The notes below the pieces were generated by a model, which made no database searches, was not told where the DNA came from, and saw only the letters and a list, made by a program, of their open reading frames with translations. 64,000 bases of DNA from Tiliqua scincoides (taxonomy: Eukaryota; Chordata; Lepidosauria; Squamata; Scincidae): the NCBI RefSeq assembly GCF_035046505.1, contig NC_089826.1, positions 71,421,254 to 71,485,253 on the forward strand, in the 5' to 3' direction. The position numbers were made by a program, and so were the translations under genes. Below are positions 1 to 11,225 of this stretch, piece by piece. Numbering within the stretch: the first letter of the stretch is position 1; every line of letters starts with the position of its first letter.

Positions 1-1636
1 GAAATTACTATTTCCTTTACCACAGAAACTGTTATGTCTGAAGCTGCTTTCAGATCTGGCCTTGGGCTGGCTTGTAACACACAAGAACAGGAGTGAACTA
101 ACTGACTGTAACACTGGCATTTACTCAGGATAGCTGCTACCAGATAGCAAAGTCACAAGCCACAAACATGAGCCAAACTGGCATGAAGGCTGCAATCTTA
201 TCCACACTTGCCTGGGAGTGAACCCCATTGACGATAGTGGGACTTACTTCTGAGTAGATATGCATAGGATTGGGCTCTGAGTGCCTGTACCTCTTCTTAT
301 GTTTCAGTCTCACAAAGTTTTCCTCTAAACATATTATTCAAGTACCATAGAATTGAGCAGTTTGAGATTTTGGTCTGGGCTAGCTTTAATGGTGTTGCTA
401 GGTAATTTGACACTCAGTGCCCTTAGATTTTGGCACCCCCATACAACACAATTATTTAATTAATTAATTTATATTTTAAACATTTTTATACCACCCTCCC
501 TCTAAGGCACTCAGTGTCATGTGTTTCCTCCTTTTCTTTTGTCTTTACAACAACCCTGTGAGGTAGATGAAGCTGAGAGACAGTAATAGTAATGACATAA
601 ATGAATAATACGTAACAATCACCAGAAAATATTTCCTCCCAAGCAATGGATGAACATCAGTGCCCTCCCCTGCTATTACTCCTCTGCACGTAGTACTCAG
701 TGACTTACTGCCCCTGCATCTGGAAGTTCAATGTAGTCATCGTGGTTAATAACCACTGACAGACTATAGTCTACCATGAATGTTTAGAATCCACTTTAAA
801 GGTCAGTGACCAACAATGCCCAACCTTCTCATCAGTGGCATCACTTGGTGTCACCCTGTCTCATGGTGTCAACCCCCATTAACTTCTCCTGCTACATCTA
901 ACTGAACTACAATAGAACTGTCCCTAGGTTATGCACTGGTGACCAACTTTTATATAACTCTAAAAAAATTTTTTTAATACTGAACCAGCACTTAACCTTA
1001 GGAAAAAGAGGCAGGCCCAAAGCCAGCTTCAGCACACAAGGATGCAACTGATTCTTTCTTCTTTGGCTTTTAATAAAGCCAAAGTTCAGGGAACGAAATT
1101 TTGGAACCCACCATCTCAATCCAAGAAGTAGAACCCAATTTTAGGTCAAAAGCTGAGGTACTCATTTGCCACTGCTTCTACACATTTATCTTAAGTATTT
1201 GCATAATAAGGGCAAGTTGGCCTCTGGAGAGCTTATTCATACTACCTATGTTCCTTCCCCCTTATGGTTATGATCCTTGTTTATGCCACTATTGCCCTCT
1301 TTTGGTGAAGGGTTGGCACTGCAGTGTGCATGTTTTCTTAGCCCCTTTAAAATGATGTTTGAAGGCTGCAGAATGGTATCTTCCTAGATTGCTCCTTTTA
1401 CCTGGTGAGTAATTATTTCTGATAGTTTGCACCATGATGCATCGTGTAGAAGTCCCATTGAAATTAATGAGAGCTTTGCAAAGGTCTCTTGTCCAGCACT
1501 AATTCATTTCATTGGGGCTCTTAGAACTTTCACATGTTTCCAAAATTGCTTTATTTCAGAAGACTTTCCATCAAACTTCAGAGCTTATCAAGTCTGCTTT
1601 TGCCAACTACGACTCTCTTGTTTTTCTTCGTTTCAG
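1..1636 (+). other. SMIM14 intron (partial) with old repeats
   Basis: This stretch precedes the first SMIM14 exon in the window and should be intron, because the exon carrying the SMIM14 start codon is not found here. It holds a degenerate copy of the short foldback MITE at about 205-277 and a decayed tRNA-type SINE fragment at about 470-580 (the 'acaacaaccctgtgaggtag' signature). The rest shows no coding signal. Confidence 0.6.
205..277. repeat. Short foldback MITE (about 90-bp family), degenerate copy
   Basis: It carries the family core: a 'cctgggagtgaaccccatt' left arm and a 'gggacttacttctgagtag' right arm followed by 'atgcataggattgggctct'. The two halves are near reverse complements, so the copy can fold on itself. 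At least eight related copies lie in the window. Confidence 0.6.
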
Positions 1637-1685
1637 TTACGACAATCCCAGGCCTACTGCACAGACACTGAATGCCTTCAGGAAC
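1637..1685 (+). CDS. SMIM14: SMIM14 internal coding exon (residues about 26-42)
   Basis: The exon encodes LRQSQAYCTDTECLQE plus the first base of the next codon. This is nearly identical to the middle of vertebrate SMIM14 (small integral membrane protein 14, formerly C4orf34), a roughly 99-residue ER-associated single-pass protein of poorly defined function. A pyrimidine-rich acceptor ending 'cgtttcag' precedes it and a 'gtgagt' donor follows at 1686. It ends in phase 1 and joins the 12526 exon to read QE|LPGP, as in other vertebrates. The N-terminal exon (the MAEGGFDPCEC region) is upstream of the window, so the gene is partial here. Confidence 0.93.
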
Positions 1686-3594
1686 GTGAGTAATGGGGAA
1701 GGCTGGGATAATGGCTGCTGGCAAACGATTACAAAGTAAAATGTGATGTCTGAGGACCAAATACATGTGATGTTGAGTTGCAAGTAGTCTTCCCCCTGGA
1801 GGGGTGTGTGTGTGTGTGTGTATGTTTTACAAAATGCAGTTGTGGAGGCTACAATCTAAAATGGAAGATCTGCAGGGTGGGCTGTGGTTGGGGATGAGGG
1901 AGGAAGAGGATGTTTTGTCTAACTTCTTAACCTCTTCCTTTGAGTTTTTCTATTTAAAAATCTGCAGGAGGGGAGAGGATTAAGAAGCGCTTTCCTTCCT
2001 GATATTTTTCTTAGGGTTTCAGCCTCTGTTTTATAAGAAAGTCATTGCAATAAGCTGGAAGGATAGGAAGCTTCGTACAGCTTGGCCGTATTTATTTATT
2101 GTATTGGGCATGATACATTTTGTTCCTAAGGGCATCAACCAGCTTCTTGAGAAATTTCAAGACATGTGTTTTGGATCCAAAATGTGAGAAACCTGGGTAA
2201 TTTTATAAAGAATGCATCCCTCTTGTCTGGCTTGACCTGCTGGCACTTTGGGCCAGAGCAAACAGGGAACAGTTGATTTTTTCCTGGGTGTGAAGTACTA
2301 CATCTTAGTGAGCATTAGCATTTCAATTAGGGGTACAGGTACTGAAGTACCCATGAAGCCTTGGAGTCCTCTCCTCAAATATTGCAATACAGTTTATTTT
2401 ATTCTTTTCCCACTCTTGAAAATGGGTGTGGGGATCAAGTAGGTGCTTGGACTGCAACCAGAGAATTGTGTTGAAAGACTAAATTCCATTCTATTGTACC
2501 AGTACACAAGAGGGAAACTGCATTCCAATGTGATTCACAGCTTTCCAGGGCTTCTTAAATACGGATTCAAGGGTTGCAGCTTGTGTTGAGATATGAAAAC
2601 TCTTAACTGGTGTCCTGAATGGGTGCACCAGCTTTTTTTCTGAAATCTCAGTCTTCAGGGCAGGCCTCCAATTACAATATAGTTTGCATTTTCCTCCTCC
2701 TTTGAAAACAGGGTTGGCAGCTGAGCTGGTTTTGGAACATGAACTACAGAACTGTGGTGTGAACATGTGTGCAACATTTCATTTCTGTATCTTGGCGTTC
2801 AAGAAAGTTATTGAGTTGCAAACTCAAGAGTTGAAAAGGATACTTAAACCAAAGTTCTAACTTCAAATCCATGCCTGTTCTGTCGATTATGAATACAGTA
2901 AGCATTGGTGCAGTCTTCTTTAAAATACAAGCAAACAGTACCAAAATCCTGGCCTGCTCACTACTTAATTTTTAAAGGAGGAATGGCCCACTTCTGATAT
3001 GCCTCTCACCCTTCCCCATTCAGCCCTCTCCCTGTCCCGTTCTGTCCACCCTGCCTTCTCACCATTGATGGTGGGCACTCCTGTCCCTACTGTTGCTCCA
3101 GCAGCACTCCAGAAGCATATGGTTTCACACACTGCCAGGGCATTGTTTGCAACAGCCATAAAATAGCTACCACTGTCAGAACACTAGTTCCATCAGTAGC
3201 AGAGCCCAGTAGGTCAGGCTATTATTCTGATTCCAGTGGGAGCTGGTTCTAAATGATGCTGTTTCAAAATATTTTTAACCCTATACCAGCCCCTTACAGT
3301 GAAGGATGTACATGCTATCTTTGTACTTGTACCTCCTTGTATTTCCATGGAAATTTCTTTAATCATGTGGGGAGGCAGTTTATCTGAACCACACCATGAT
3401 ATGTGATTCAGATGAGCAGTCTTGCCCACACAATTAAAAGAACTAACTAGGAAGTGAGAGGAGGTGCTTGGTAGTGCTCCCTAAGGAATCCCTGCCACTG
3501 CATGGGCCCCTTCCATGGCTGCACAGTGGTGTCTCTGGACATTTGGCAGTGACGTCACACATAGAAAGCCAGATTTATATATATATAAATAATC

Positions 3595-3625
3595 TCTCTC
3601 TCTCTCTCCCTCCCCCCCCCCCCAG
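3595..3625. repeat. CT/poly-C simple repeat
   Basis: A (CT)n run passes directly into a run of C residues. Confidence 0.9.
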
Positions 3626-4861
3626 AATAGCCTTGGTCAGTTTATACTTAAATAGGGGAAGAATGCATTGTTCTGTTCAGCAAGCAACAGCAGGGGGTCA
3701 AGTTTCTAGTATTTACATCAGGCCCAGTCAATCCAGTGACTGCTTGTAGGCCAATCACAGGAGCTGATGTTGCACACTTCTGCTCTTGGAAGTTTCTGAG
3801 GCCTGTGTATGCACAATCCATATATCAATTAGGCTAACTTCTTAACCCAGACCCCTCAGTTCAAACTGCAGTCCCTGACACTGTCTGCCTTAACACTTAC
3901 TTTCCCCTAGCTGGGAGGAGTGTAGATCCTAGCAGATACATAGTTATTTCCTGGATGTGCAAGACCCAGGAACTAGGAAGACATGGAGGCGAATTATTCT
4001 TTCTGGTTTCCTTGCCCCATCTGACTTCCAAACTACTTGCTACACTCCTTCAGCTCTTCATTCCTGTGATTCTTTTGCTTCCTGTCTGATATATCATAAC
4101 TGCTTCTCTTATAAACAACCCCTTCTTTTGGTTACAGATACTGCAGTCACAGCTGGGATGTAGGTGGGGCTTGGTTTGGTTTGAGAAGCAGACGGCCTGT
4201 GGCTGAAGTCAGAATGACGTCTGTTGTTATGTTGTTACCAACGAAACAGTCATAAAATCCAGACGGGAGGAGAAAGTCTCTGAATTTTGCAGATTCACAG
4301 TCTTTCTGTGAATGAGGGTGTGAGATTTGTTTCGGTTTTTGCATCAGACACACTGAAGCAGCTTGACAAAAAAACATGTTGTCTCATAGTTGTTTTGAGA
4401 TAATCATATAGCAACTTGTGAGACCCGAGAAATATTATTTTGCTATTTCATCTTTGCATCTCAAAAGATGGGAAAGAGGCAATCCCCATGTGGAGGCTTC
4501 TTTGAAGGCAGGTCATTCTGTTATGTTTCTGGATCATATGTGACTGGCTAGTTCAGTTGCAGCCAATACAGAGAGACAGCAGAATCACCTGCCCAGGTAA
4601 GAGGAGGAATGAACTGAAGCATGCCCAACAGAGTCTTTTAATTATTTAATTCTTGTAGCACGCTACTGGTTCTCTCACATCTCACCAGTGTACTGTACCT
4701 CAACACACAATGAGAAAGTGAATATAGGATGGTTTGAGAAGCAAACCATGATATTAACTGACCATAAATGTTTTCGTATAGAACCGTGACATCCTACTGT
4801 CACTGGTTTAACCCACGTAATCCAGATTGTCTTGTGTCCAAAGCAAGGAACTGAGTGAACA

Positions 4862-5595
4862 AAATAAGAACATAAGAACAACCCCACTGGATCAGGCCAT
4901 AGGCCATCTAGTCCAGCTTCCTGTATCTCACAGTGGCCCACCAAATGCCCCAGGAAGCACACCAGATAACAAGAGACCTGCATCCTGGTGCCCTCCCTTG
5001 CATTGGCGTTCTGACATAGCCCATTTCTAAAATCAGGAGGTTGCACATACACATCATGACTTATAACCCATGATGGATTTTTCCTCCAGAAACTTGTCCA
5101 ATCCCTTTTAAAGGCATCCAGGCCAGATGCCATCACCACATCCTGCGGCAAGGAGTTCCACAGACTGACCACACGCTGAGTGAAGAAATATTTTCTTTTG
5201 TCTATCCTAACCCTCCCAACACGCAATTTTAGTGGATGTCCCCTAGTTCTGGTGTTATGTGAGAGTGTAAAGAGCATCTCTCTATCCACTTTATCCTTCC
5301 CATGCATAATTTTGTATGTCTCAATCATGTCCCCCCTCAGGTGTCTCTTTTCTAGGCTGAAGAGGCCCAAACACCGTAGCCTTTCCTCATAAGGAAGGTG
5401 TCCTATCCCAGTAATCATCTTAGTCGCTCTCTTTTGCACCTTTTCCATTCCTACTATCTCCTTTTTGAGATGTGGCGACCAGAACTGGACACAATAATCT
5501 AGGTGTGGCCTTACCATCGATTTGTACAACGGCATTATAATATTAGCCATTTTGTTCTCAATACCTTTTCTAATGATCCCAAGCATAGAATTTGC
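4862..5595 (-). mobile_element. CR1-type LINE, 3' end (5'-truncated), young
   Basis: On the minus strand this encodes the C-terminal part of the CR1 ORF2 reverse transcriptase: PHLDYCVQFWSPHLKKE, then EKVQKRATKMI, YEERLRCLGLFSLEKR, RLRGDMIETYKIMHGK near the family's thumb region, and SLWNSLPQDVVMASGLDAFK. The 3' UTR follows with the 'ctggactagatgggc' motif and the terminal 'gttcttatgttcttat' short repeats typical of CR1 ends. The frame is uninterrupted through the RT segment, so the copy is recent or slightly diverged. CR1 similarity stops near 5595, the 5' truncation point. It lies in a SMIM14 intron, antisense to that gene. Confidence 0.88.
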
Positions 5596-5840
5596 AGTGC
5601 ACTTGTCTGAAGATATTATACTTCCAGATGATCCTTCATTCTGTTTTATGTGTGTATAAAATCCTTCTTCCATCATGGAGCTTAAGGTAGCATACTTGGG
5701 GTTCTCAAGTAGTCACTCATCCAGGCCCTGACCAGATGCACACTTGTTTAACTACCACAAGGTGATTATATCAAGGAACCTCAGATCATGCCTTGGGATT
5801 CTAGCATTGTCCTTGTCCAAATTGATGTGATATAGTACCT

Positions 5841-5940
5841 AAGGGTGCAGTCCTATGCTGTACATACTTTCCTGGGAGCAAGTCTTATTGAATTCAGTGA
5901 GAATTGTTTCTCAGTAGACATGCATAAGATTGTACTGTAG
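5841..5940. repeat. Short foldback MITE copy
   Basis: It begins 'aagggtgcagtcctatgc', has the internal 'tcctgggagcaagt' and 'ctcagtagacatgcataag' arms, and ends 'attgtactgtag'. The halves are imperfect reverse complements. Confidence 0.65.
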
Positions 5941-6116
5941 AATGTGAGCTGTGAATGGGGAGTCACCAGTTCAATATCATTTTAGCTATGAATTCATTCA
6001 GTGATCTTAGGCAAATGGCTAGTCTCTCATCCTTAGCCTCCTTACTGGCCTATCTTACAGGCTGTTGTAAAGATTATTGTTAAAATGTTTGAAGTGCTTT
6101 GAATGCTTCAGGTGTT

Positions 6117-6215
6117 CAAAATGCCTCATATACATTATCTCATATTGTATATGAGATGCCTCATATACAATATACAAAATGCCTCATATACAATATCTCA
6201 TACAGTCCTCATATC
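6117..6215. repeat. Short tandem repeat around 'gcctcatatacaatat'
   Basis: Three to four imperfect copies of a 'gcctcatatacaatatctcat' type unit follow each other, with 'tatatgag' inverted segments that also make the tract self-complementary. Confidence 0.7.
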
Positions 6216-6918
6216 ATGAGGAATTCTCATAACAGGTCATAGAAATGTTAACAGTAGTCTTTTCTATTTACCTCTTGATTTACACCTGCATAGCATTCAT
6301 ATTCCTGCAAAGCCTTGAAGGAGTAGTTGGGAGTCAGTGGGGCAGTGTGTAGTAAGTGAACAGAGCATGTCATCAAGACAGAAGGAATCCTTGATCCAGA
6401 GGCTTGAAAAGTGCATTTAACTGTGCATGCTTGGGTATTTCCTGGTAAGCCTTGTTCTCTGAAGCAGACAGCTAATGCCTTTGCCCAGTGAAGCTGAAGG
6501 TACCTTTCACAGTTTGACAAATAGTCCTTTCATTAAAAAGGATGTCATGGAGATATGCTGGGTTTGGAATATGCAAATAGTCAACGTCTACTGGAGGCTA
6601 TTTTGATTCAGATAAGGAGCCCTTGATACTGTCCTTGGAATCAGGGGCTCAAGTGGTGTGTGCTTACAGGTTTTTCTCTCACACTCTTTCTCTCCCCCCC
6701 CCCTTTTGCAGGTTACATGCTTTGAAGATATTTTGTGGATTTTCTGGGAACATCTTTTTGCACAGCAGCCCAGAGATCCAACCTCTGCACTTAATATTTC
6801 ATAGCCAGAGTTGTATTAAATGGTGCTATTAATTAGGAAACTGAGAAGAGATGAGGTAGGCAGAAATAACAGGGCTAGGGAACAGACTATTGGCTTATCC
6901 AGTTTTCTGCCCAAGAAC

Positions 6919-6972
6919 TAGGATGAAATAAATTTCTTGGTCACATGATGGTGCTGAATTCAGCCCTTTCCT
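6919..6972 (+). repeat. Arm 1 of a 54-bp inverted repeat
   Basis: This segment recurs as the reverse complement at 7643-7696 with one mismatch over 54 bp. It starts 'taggatgaaataaatttc' and ends 'attcagccctttcct'. No mobile-element hallmark is seen at its ends. Confidence 0.9.
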
Positions 6973-7009
6973 GCCATGTGTTTCTTCTTTCAGTGGCCAA
7001 TACTTATAC

Positions 7010-7222
7010 CAGCCATTTTCAACCACGGTGCTATGGCACACTGGTGCGCCGCAGATGGTCTGCAGCTGTGCCACAAGAGTTTGGGGGAGAGTCATTTGTT
7101 AGTAGGACCACTGAGGGATGCGAGCCCCTGCTGTCAATTGGTGTGCCTTGTCAATTGTCGAAACACTGATGGTGTGCCTTGACAATTTTAGGACCTTGTC
7201 AGTGAAAGGTTGAAAATAGCTG
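7010..7222. mobile_element. hAT-type nonautonomous element (family 1)
   Basis: It is bounded by inverted termini 'cagccattttcaacc' and 'ggttgaaaatagctg' and flanked by near-identical 8-bp duplications ('acttatac' and 'ccttatac'). Two further copies of the same body lie at 29380-29594 and 48500-48727. The length of about 215-230 bp and lack of a transposase frame make it a MITE of the hAT superfamily. Confidence 0.82.
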
Positions 7223-7230
7223 CCTTATAC

Positions 7231-7475
7231 AGTGGACCCTCCTAATCCATGGGTTTGGCACTCACGGATTTGACATCACCAGTGCTGAGCCTGCATCTGG
7301 AGGCTCTCAAGTGCCTTCCAATCACTTTCAGGAGGTTTTCTGAGATGTGGGGAGGTAATGCATGGCCTCCCTGTACCTCAGAAGGCCTCCCAAATGCTTC
7401 AGAAAGGCACTTCCAGTTTTTCAGCATTAAAAATAATACTGTATTGAGAATATATGCCACTTTACACAGCAAAGG
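7231..7475. mobile_element. Possible Tc1/mariner-like MITE
   Basis: The left end 'acagtggaccctcctaatcc' resembles pogo/Tigger-type termini and directly follows the duplication of the preceding hAT element. The right limit is vague and the assignment is by appearance only. Confidence 0.35.
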
Positions 7476-7642
7476 AAACTAAAAAAAATGTTCTTGTCCT
7501 TCTATGCATGGAGGTTTAAATGCAGAGCTTGGTTCTTTTATTTAAAAAAAATATTATTTAAACTGTAATTTAGAATTAAATTAAAATGTTAATCTAAAGA
7601 TATTGGATTACATGTTGGTTTTAGAATCACATTTTGGAATTC

Positions 7643-7696
7643 AGGAGAGGGCTGAATTCAGCACCATCATGTGACCAAGAAATTTATTTCATCCTA
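7643..7696 (-). repeat. Arm 2 of the 54-bp inverted repeat
   Basis: Reverse complement of 6919-6972 with a single mismatch. It is bracketed by an imperfect direct repeat ('ggattacatgttggttttag' at about 7608 and 'ggattacatgttgatattag' at about 7704), as if the 54-bp segment had been inserted between two copies of local sequence. Confidence 0.88.
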
Positions 7697-7736
7697 CATG
7701 TTGGATTACATGTTGATATTAGTTTTTGATACCATG

Positions 7737-8225
7737 TAGGAACGTGCTGGAATCCCTAGCATGTATGCACTGCTGAAACAGAGACGCCTGCGTTGGCTCG
7801 GTCATGTCGTGAGAATGGATGATGGCCGGATCCCAAAGGATCTCCTCTAAGGAGAACTCGTGCAAGGAAAGCACCCTACAGGTAGACCACAGCTGCGATA
7901 CAAGGACATCTGCAAGAGGGATCTGAAGGCCTTAGGAGTGGACCTCAACAAGTGGGAAACCCTGGCCTCTGAGCAGCTTGGAGGCAGGCTGTGCAGCATG
8001 GCCTTTCCCAGTTTGAAGAGACACTTTGCCAACAGTCTGAGGCAAAGAGGCAAAGAAGGAAGGCCCATAGCCAGGGAGACAGACCAGGGTCAGACTGCAC
8101 TTGCTCCCAGTGTGGAAGGGATTGTCACTCCCAAATTGGCCTTTTCAGCCACACTAGACGATGTTCCAAAACCACCTTTCAGAGCGCGATACCATAGTCT
8201 CTCGAGACTGAAGGTTGCCAACATG
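7737..8225 (+). mobile_element. Zinc-finger LINE, ORF2 C-terminus and 3' tail (5'-truncated copy)
   Basis: The translated fragment includes AGIPSMYALLKQRRLRWLGH, a GRPQLRYKDICKRDLKALG block typical of ORF2 C-termini, and a terminal finger CSQCGRDCHSQIGLFSH. One stop interrupts it after the KDLL motif near 7849, and a small indel near 7977 shifts the frame relative to the better copy at 55739-56330. It ends with the family 3' tail 'accatagtctctcgagact' plus 'gaaggttgccaac'. I recognise the C-terminal type from non-LTR elements of the RTE/Vingi/I-like group, but cannot assign the clade. Confidence 0.75.
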
Positions 8226-9417
8226 ATAGATCTGTACACATACTTGTGGGTGCATGCGCAAAACTCTCACACACTGTATTGGAATCGAGGAAGATCTGGC
8301 AAGGAGGTAGGATGTGGTGTCAGCAGTGGCCCCTTTAAGGGTCAGGCCTCGGCATTCAGCAGGCGTGTGCTGCACAGCTGCAGACACTTGAAGGCAATAG
8401 AGCCCGCAGGCATAAAAGCATCTGATGAAGGGAGAGTTTGGTGTGGGTAGCAGAAGGAGGAAAGTATGAGGAAGGACAGACTGGAGACTGCTGGACTGAT
8501 TGGTGAATGGACTTTGGAGACTGCTGGAGACACTGAGATTGGTGTTTGGCTGCCAAGACCAAGACCTGCTTGGTAGTGAAATGCTGCTGTGGTGGTGGGA
8601 GGAGCTGCTGGCAGGAGAAGGGAGGAAGGAGGACCTCTACAGGTAGAAGAGGCTAGCTACCCTGGTTGTGGGGTCCAGCAGTGCTGCAGGGCAGAACTAG
8701 GGTCAGTTTTGGGGAAAGAAGGGGAACTAATTAGCTCAAAGTGGGCATAATTCTCCAGGCGGAGCTTGGACTGGGAATCTGGCAAAACACACACTGTTCC
8801 TTCAGCTCTTTTTCATTCAGAAGAAATGTCTTCTTATGGCTCTGCATTAAGCTAGGGAAAAGTGTCGATAGCTACATGTTGTTTTTGGTAGCTGATACCA
8901 ACGCTTTGCTTTTTATATTTTTCAAATGCTAACAGTAAGAGCTCTGTTAACAAGCAAGTCAAAGACACTGGGGGAATGTAAGAAAGAGAGAAAAACTGAG
9001 AGGCGTCTGGTAGAAACTTGCCAGACAGCACTGTGGTTGACTTCATTTTCAGAGACTGGGACAGATAAAAGAACTAATCCTGTGACCAGTTTAAAAGCAA
9101 TTACAGATTAACTGGAAATGAAGCAGACAGTATTTTTAAAATAATCATCTGTTCCTGTTTCAGTACAGTGACTCATATGGGTGACTCAAAGGGGTGGACC
9201 TGTTACTCTCCAGTCTCCCCTCATCAAGAATGGGTAATGGCCATTGCATCAGACCCATGGGAATAGGCTGAGGCCAGGATCAAGCCCTGATCCTTCCAGC
9301 CACAGCCACTCCACCGAAGAGGAAGGGCCCAGTAAGAGCTTCCTTGTGAGGCATTAAATTAGGCAGTACTATACTCAAATTGCAGAAGGAGCCTGCCCAC
9401 TTAGCTACTGCTCCTTT
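8226..9417. other. Intronic stretch, no confident content
   Basis: The sequence contains purine-rich, partly repetitive DNA around 8420-8660 (recurring 'ctgctgg' and 'gagactgctgga' words) that may belong to an unrecognised repeat. No exon or known family is evident. Confidence 0.4.
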
Positions 9418-9720
9418 TGTTGCAAGGTTGAAAGAAAGCAAGACTCAATATTAGGAGTGAAAGTTTGCAGGCTCTTTATTCGAATTGCATGCAGTTGATC
9501 CATGGGACTCTTGTCTCAAAGCATGGGCAATTCCCAATAGTAACACGGTCATTTATACCTTTCCCGGTTCTTTGTCTGACAATCTAGACATCCCATTGGC
9601 TGAAATTTTACATCAGAGATCGGGCAAACACCTAATAGCTTACAGATAAGGTACAATTTGCATTAAAGATGGAAAATAGGTGGGCATGATTTACATATAG
9701 GTGGGGTTTCACCTTAAAAC
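9418..9720 (-). mobile_element. LTR-like fossil (probable solo LTR), 3' part
   Basis: On the minus strand a TATA-box-like 'aggtataaatgacc' is followed about 110 nt later by 'aataaagagcctgc' and then a pyrimidine-rich stretch ending '...ttgcaaca', the usual U3-R-U5 order of a retroviral or gypsy-type LTR. The upstream limit is unclear and may reach as far as about 10256. No internal genes accompany it, so it reads as an old solo LTR. Confidence 0.4.
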
Positions 9721-10256
9721 CTAGAAAAGCACAAAAGTTTCTAGATCCCAGCAGAGTGCACTATAATATCACTTATCCAGTATTCAATAACCTAGTCATA
9801 ATTCAAGCCAATTATACTGATTGTTTAGAATAACATCATTAAAAGAGATAGCACACTGTGATCTGCCTGGCACTCTATCTTATCTGCATTCCTTTCCTTT
9901 GTGTTAGTATAAACACTAAGCAGCTGTGGGGCCTCTCTGCAAAATTAAGGCTTCTTGTCCTTTTATTAAAGAGGTTTTTAAAAGCTTTACTAAAACAATT
10001 TGGTTTCTATGGCTTAATTTTATATAACTACAATGATATATAATTTTATATAACTACAATTTTATATAACTGCAAGGGTCACTGTATTGTGACCCTTTTA
10101 CCTTGGGTACAATTTGGCATCAAGGGTCACTTGGTCTCTATATTACATATGTGTGCTTTTACTCTAAAAGTATAAAAGTTACAAAGCTAGTGAATACAAT
10201 CAATGAATGTCTTTTAACTGGTACCTGCTATCTGCATTTCAAAGTGTAAACATCCT

Positions 10257-10470
10257 GATCTGAGGCCCCAAGCCCCAGCTTCAGCCAGCTTCTTTCAGTC
10301 AGACTCGCAAAAATGATATCTTTATTAAAGCCAAGCAGCTTTTACAATTGTGTTTTGCTATGCTTTAGCAGTGCAGGCTTTTACATATGGGCTACATGTT
10401 GGGGGCAAGTGCTACTGTGTTAGCAAGGGGGCAAGGGCAAGAGTGTTACTTTAGGAATACAAAAGGAATT
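10257..10470 (-). mobile_element. Second LTR-like fossil, 3' part
   Basis: On the minus strand 'ctttaataaagatatc' is followed by 'ttttgcgagtctgactg' and ends near 'ggcctcagatca', again the R-U5 layout of an LTR. It differs in sequence from the neighbouring candidate. The upstream limit was not found and no internal region is present. Confidence 0.33.
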
Positions 10471-10757
10471 CTATTTGACTACAATTGGGAGGAGTAAAGG
10501 GGTAGAGCTTGTCATTAAGGACCACCTCCATCTTCCCCATAGTTCAGGCACTAGCTTTTGGTGTGATGCTGCTTTGTATGTACCAGTAGCAGCTACAATG
10601 CAGAATTTGAAAATAGCAGCATCCAGGCTCTTTACTATTATTTATTTATTTTTCACATTTTTATACTAAGTAGAAGAACAGATACCCCATTTGATTTCAA
10701 TACAAAGGGTGAAACTTTCAGCAAGCTGTAAAGATGCCCTTGCTTATTGTATAGTCC

Positions 10758-11225
10758 TGCAGTAAGTCTTTGTGGGGGCGGGGGGAGGCAGCGATGAGAT
10801 CCCCAGGATCGCGTTGCTCAGGGGGCTGCAGGGACTGGGATGCACTCACCAGTCCCTGCAGCAGCCATCCCTGTGTGCAGGGAGCCCTGCGTGAGCGCCT
10901 GCAGGGCGCCCCAGGTCAGGGAAAGGGAGAGTGGAGCGATCTGCTCTGCCTCCGCAAAAGCGGAAGTGGAACACGATCGCCCCACTCTCCTTTTCCCTGA
11001 CCTGGGGCACCCTGCAGGCACTCGTGCAGGACTCCCTGCACCCCTAGGAGGCTATGGGAAGCTTGGGCAAGTGCACCCAAGCCCCTGCAGCCCCCCTGAG
11101 CAGCACGATCCTGTAGATCGCGCTGCTGCCTTCCCCCTGTCTCCTGGCTGCCCTGGCCCCTTAAGGGGGCAGAGGCCAGGACCCACAGACTGGGGCATCG
11201 TGACACCCCAGTTTGAATACCACTG
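10758..11225. mobile_element. GC-rich palindromic hAT-type element (family 5)
   Basis: The two arms of roughly 200 bp are inverted copies of each other around a short centre near 10950 (for example 'ccccaggtcagggaaaggga' on the left and 'tttccctgacctggggc' on the right). The right terminus 'cagtttgaataccactg' is hAT-like. Direct repeats 'tatagtcc' lie at 10750-10757 and 11226-11233. A related element is at 26581-27042. Confidence 0.7.

Noticed and set aside
1-1636. First coding exon of SMIM14
   Set aside because: I searched for the conserved FDPCEC...HEHAMRRLINL stretch and did not find it; it must lie upstream of the window.
4675-5676. A 333-codon minus-strand open frame as a host gene
   Set aside because: The middle is CR1 reverse transcriptase C-terminus and 3' UTR; the ends are unrelated flank read through by chance.
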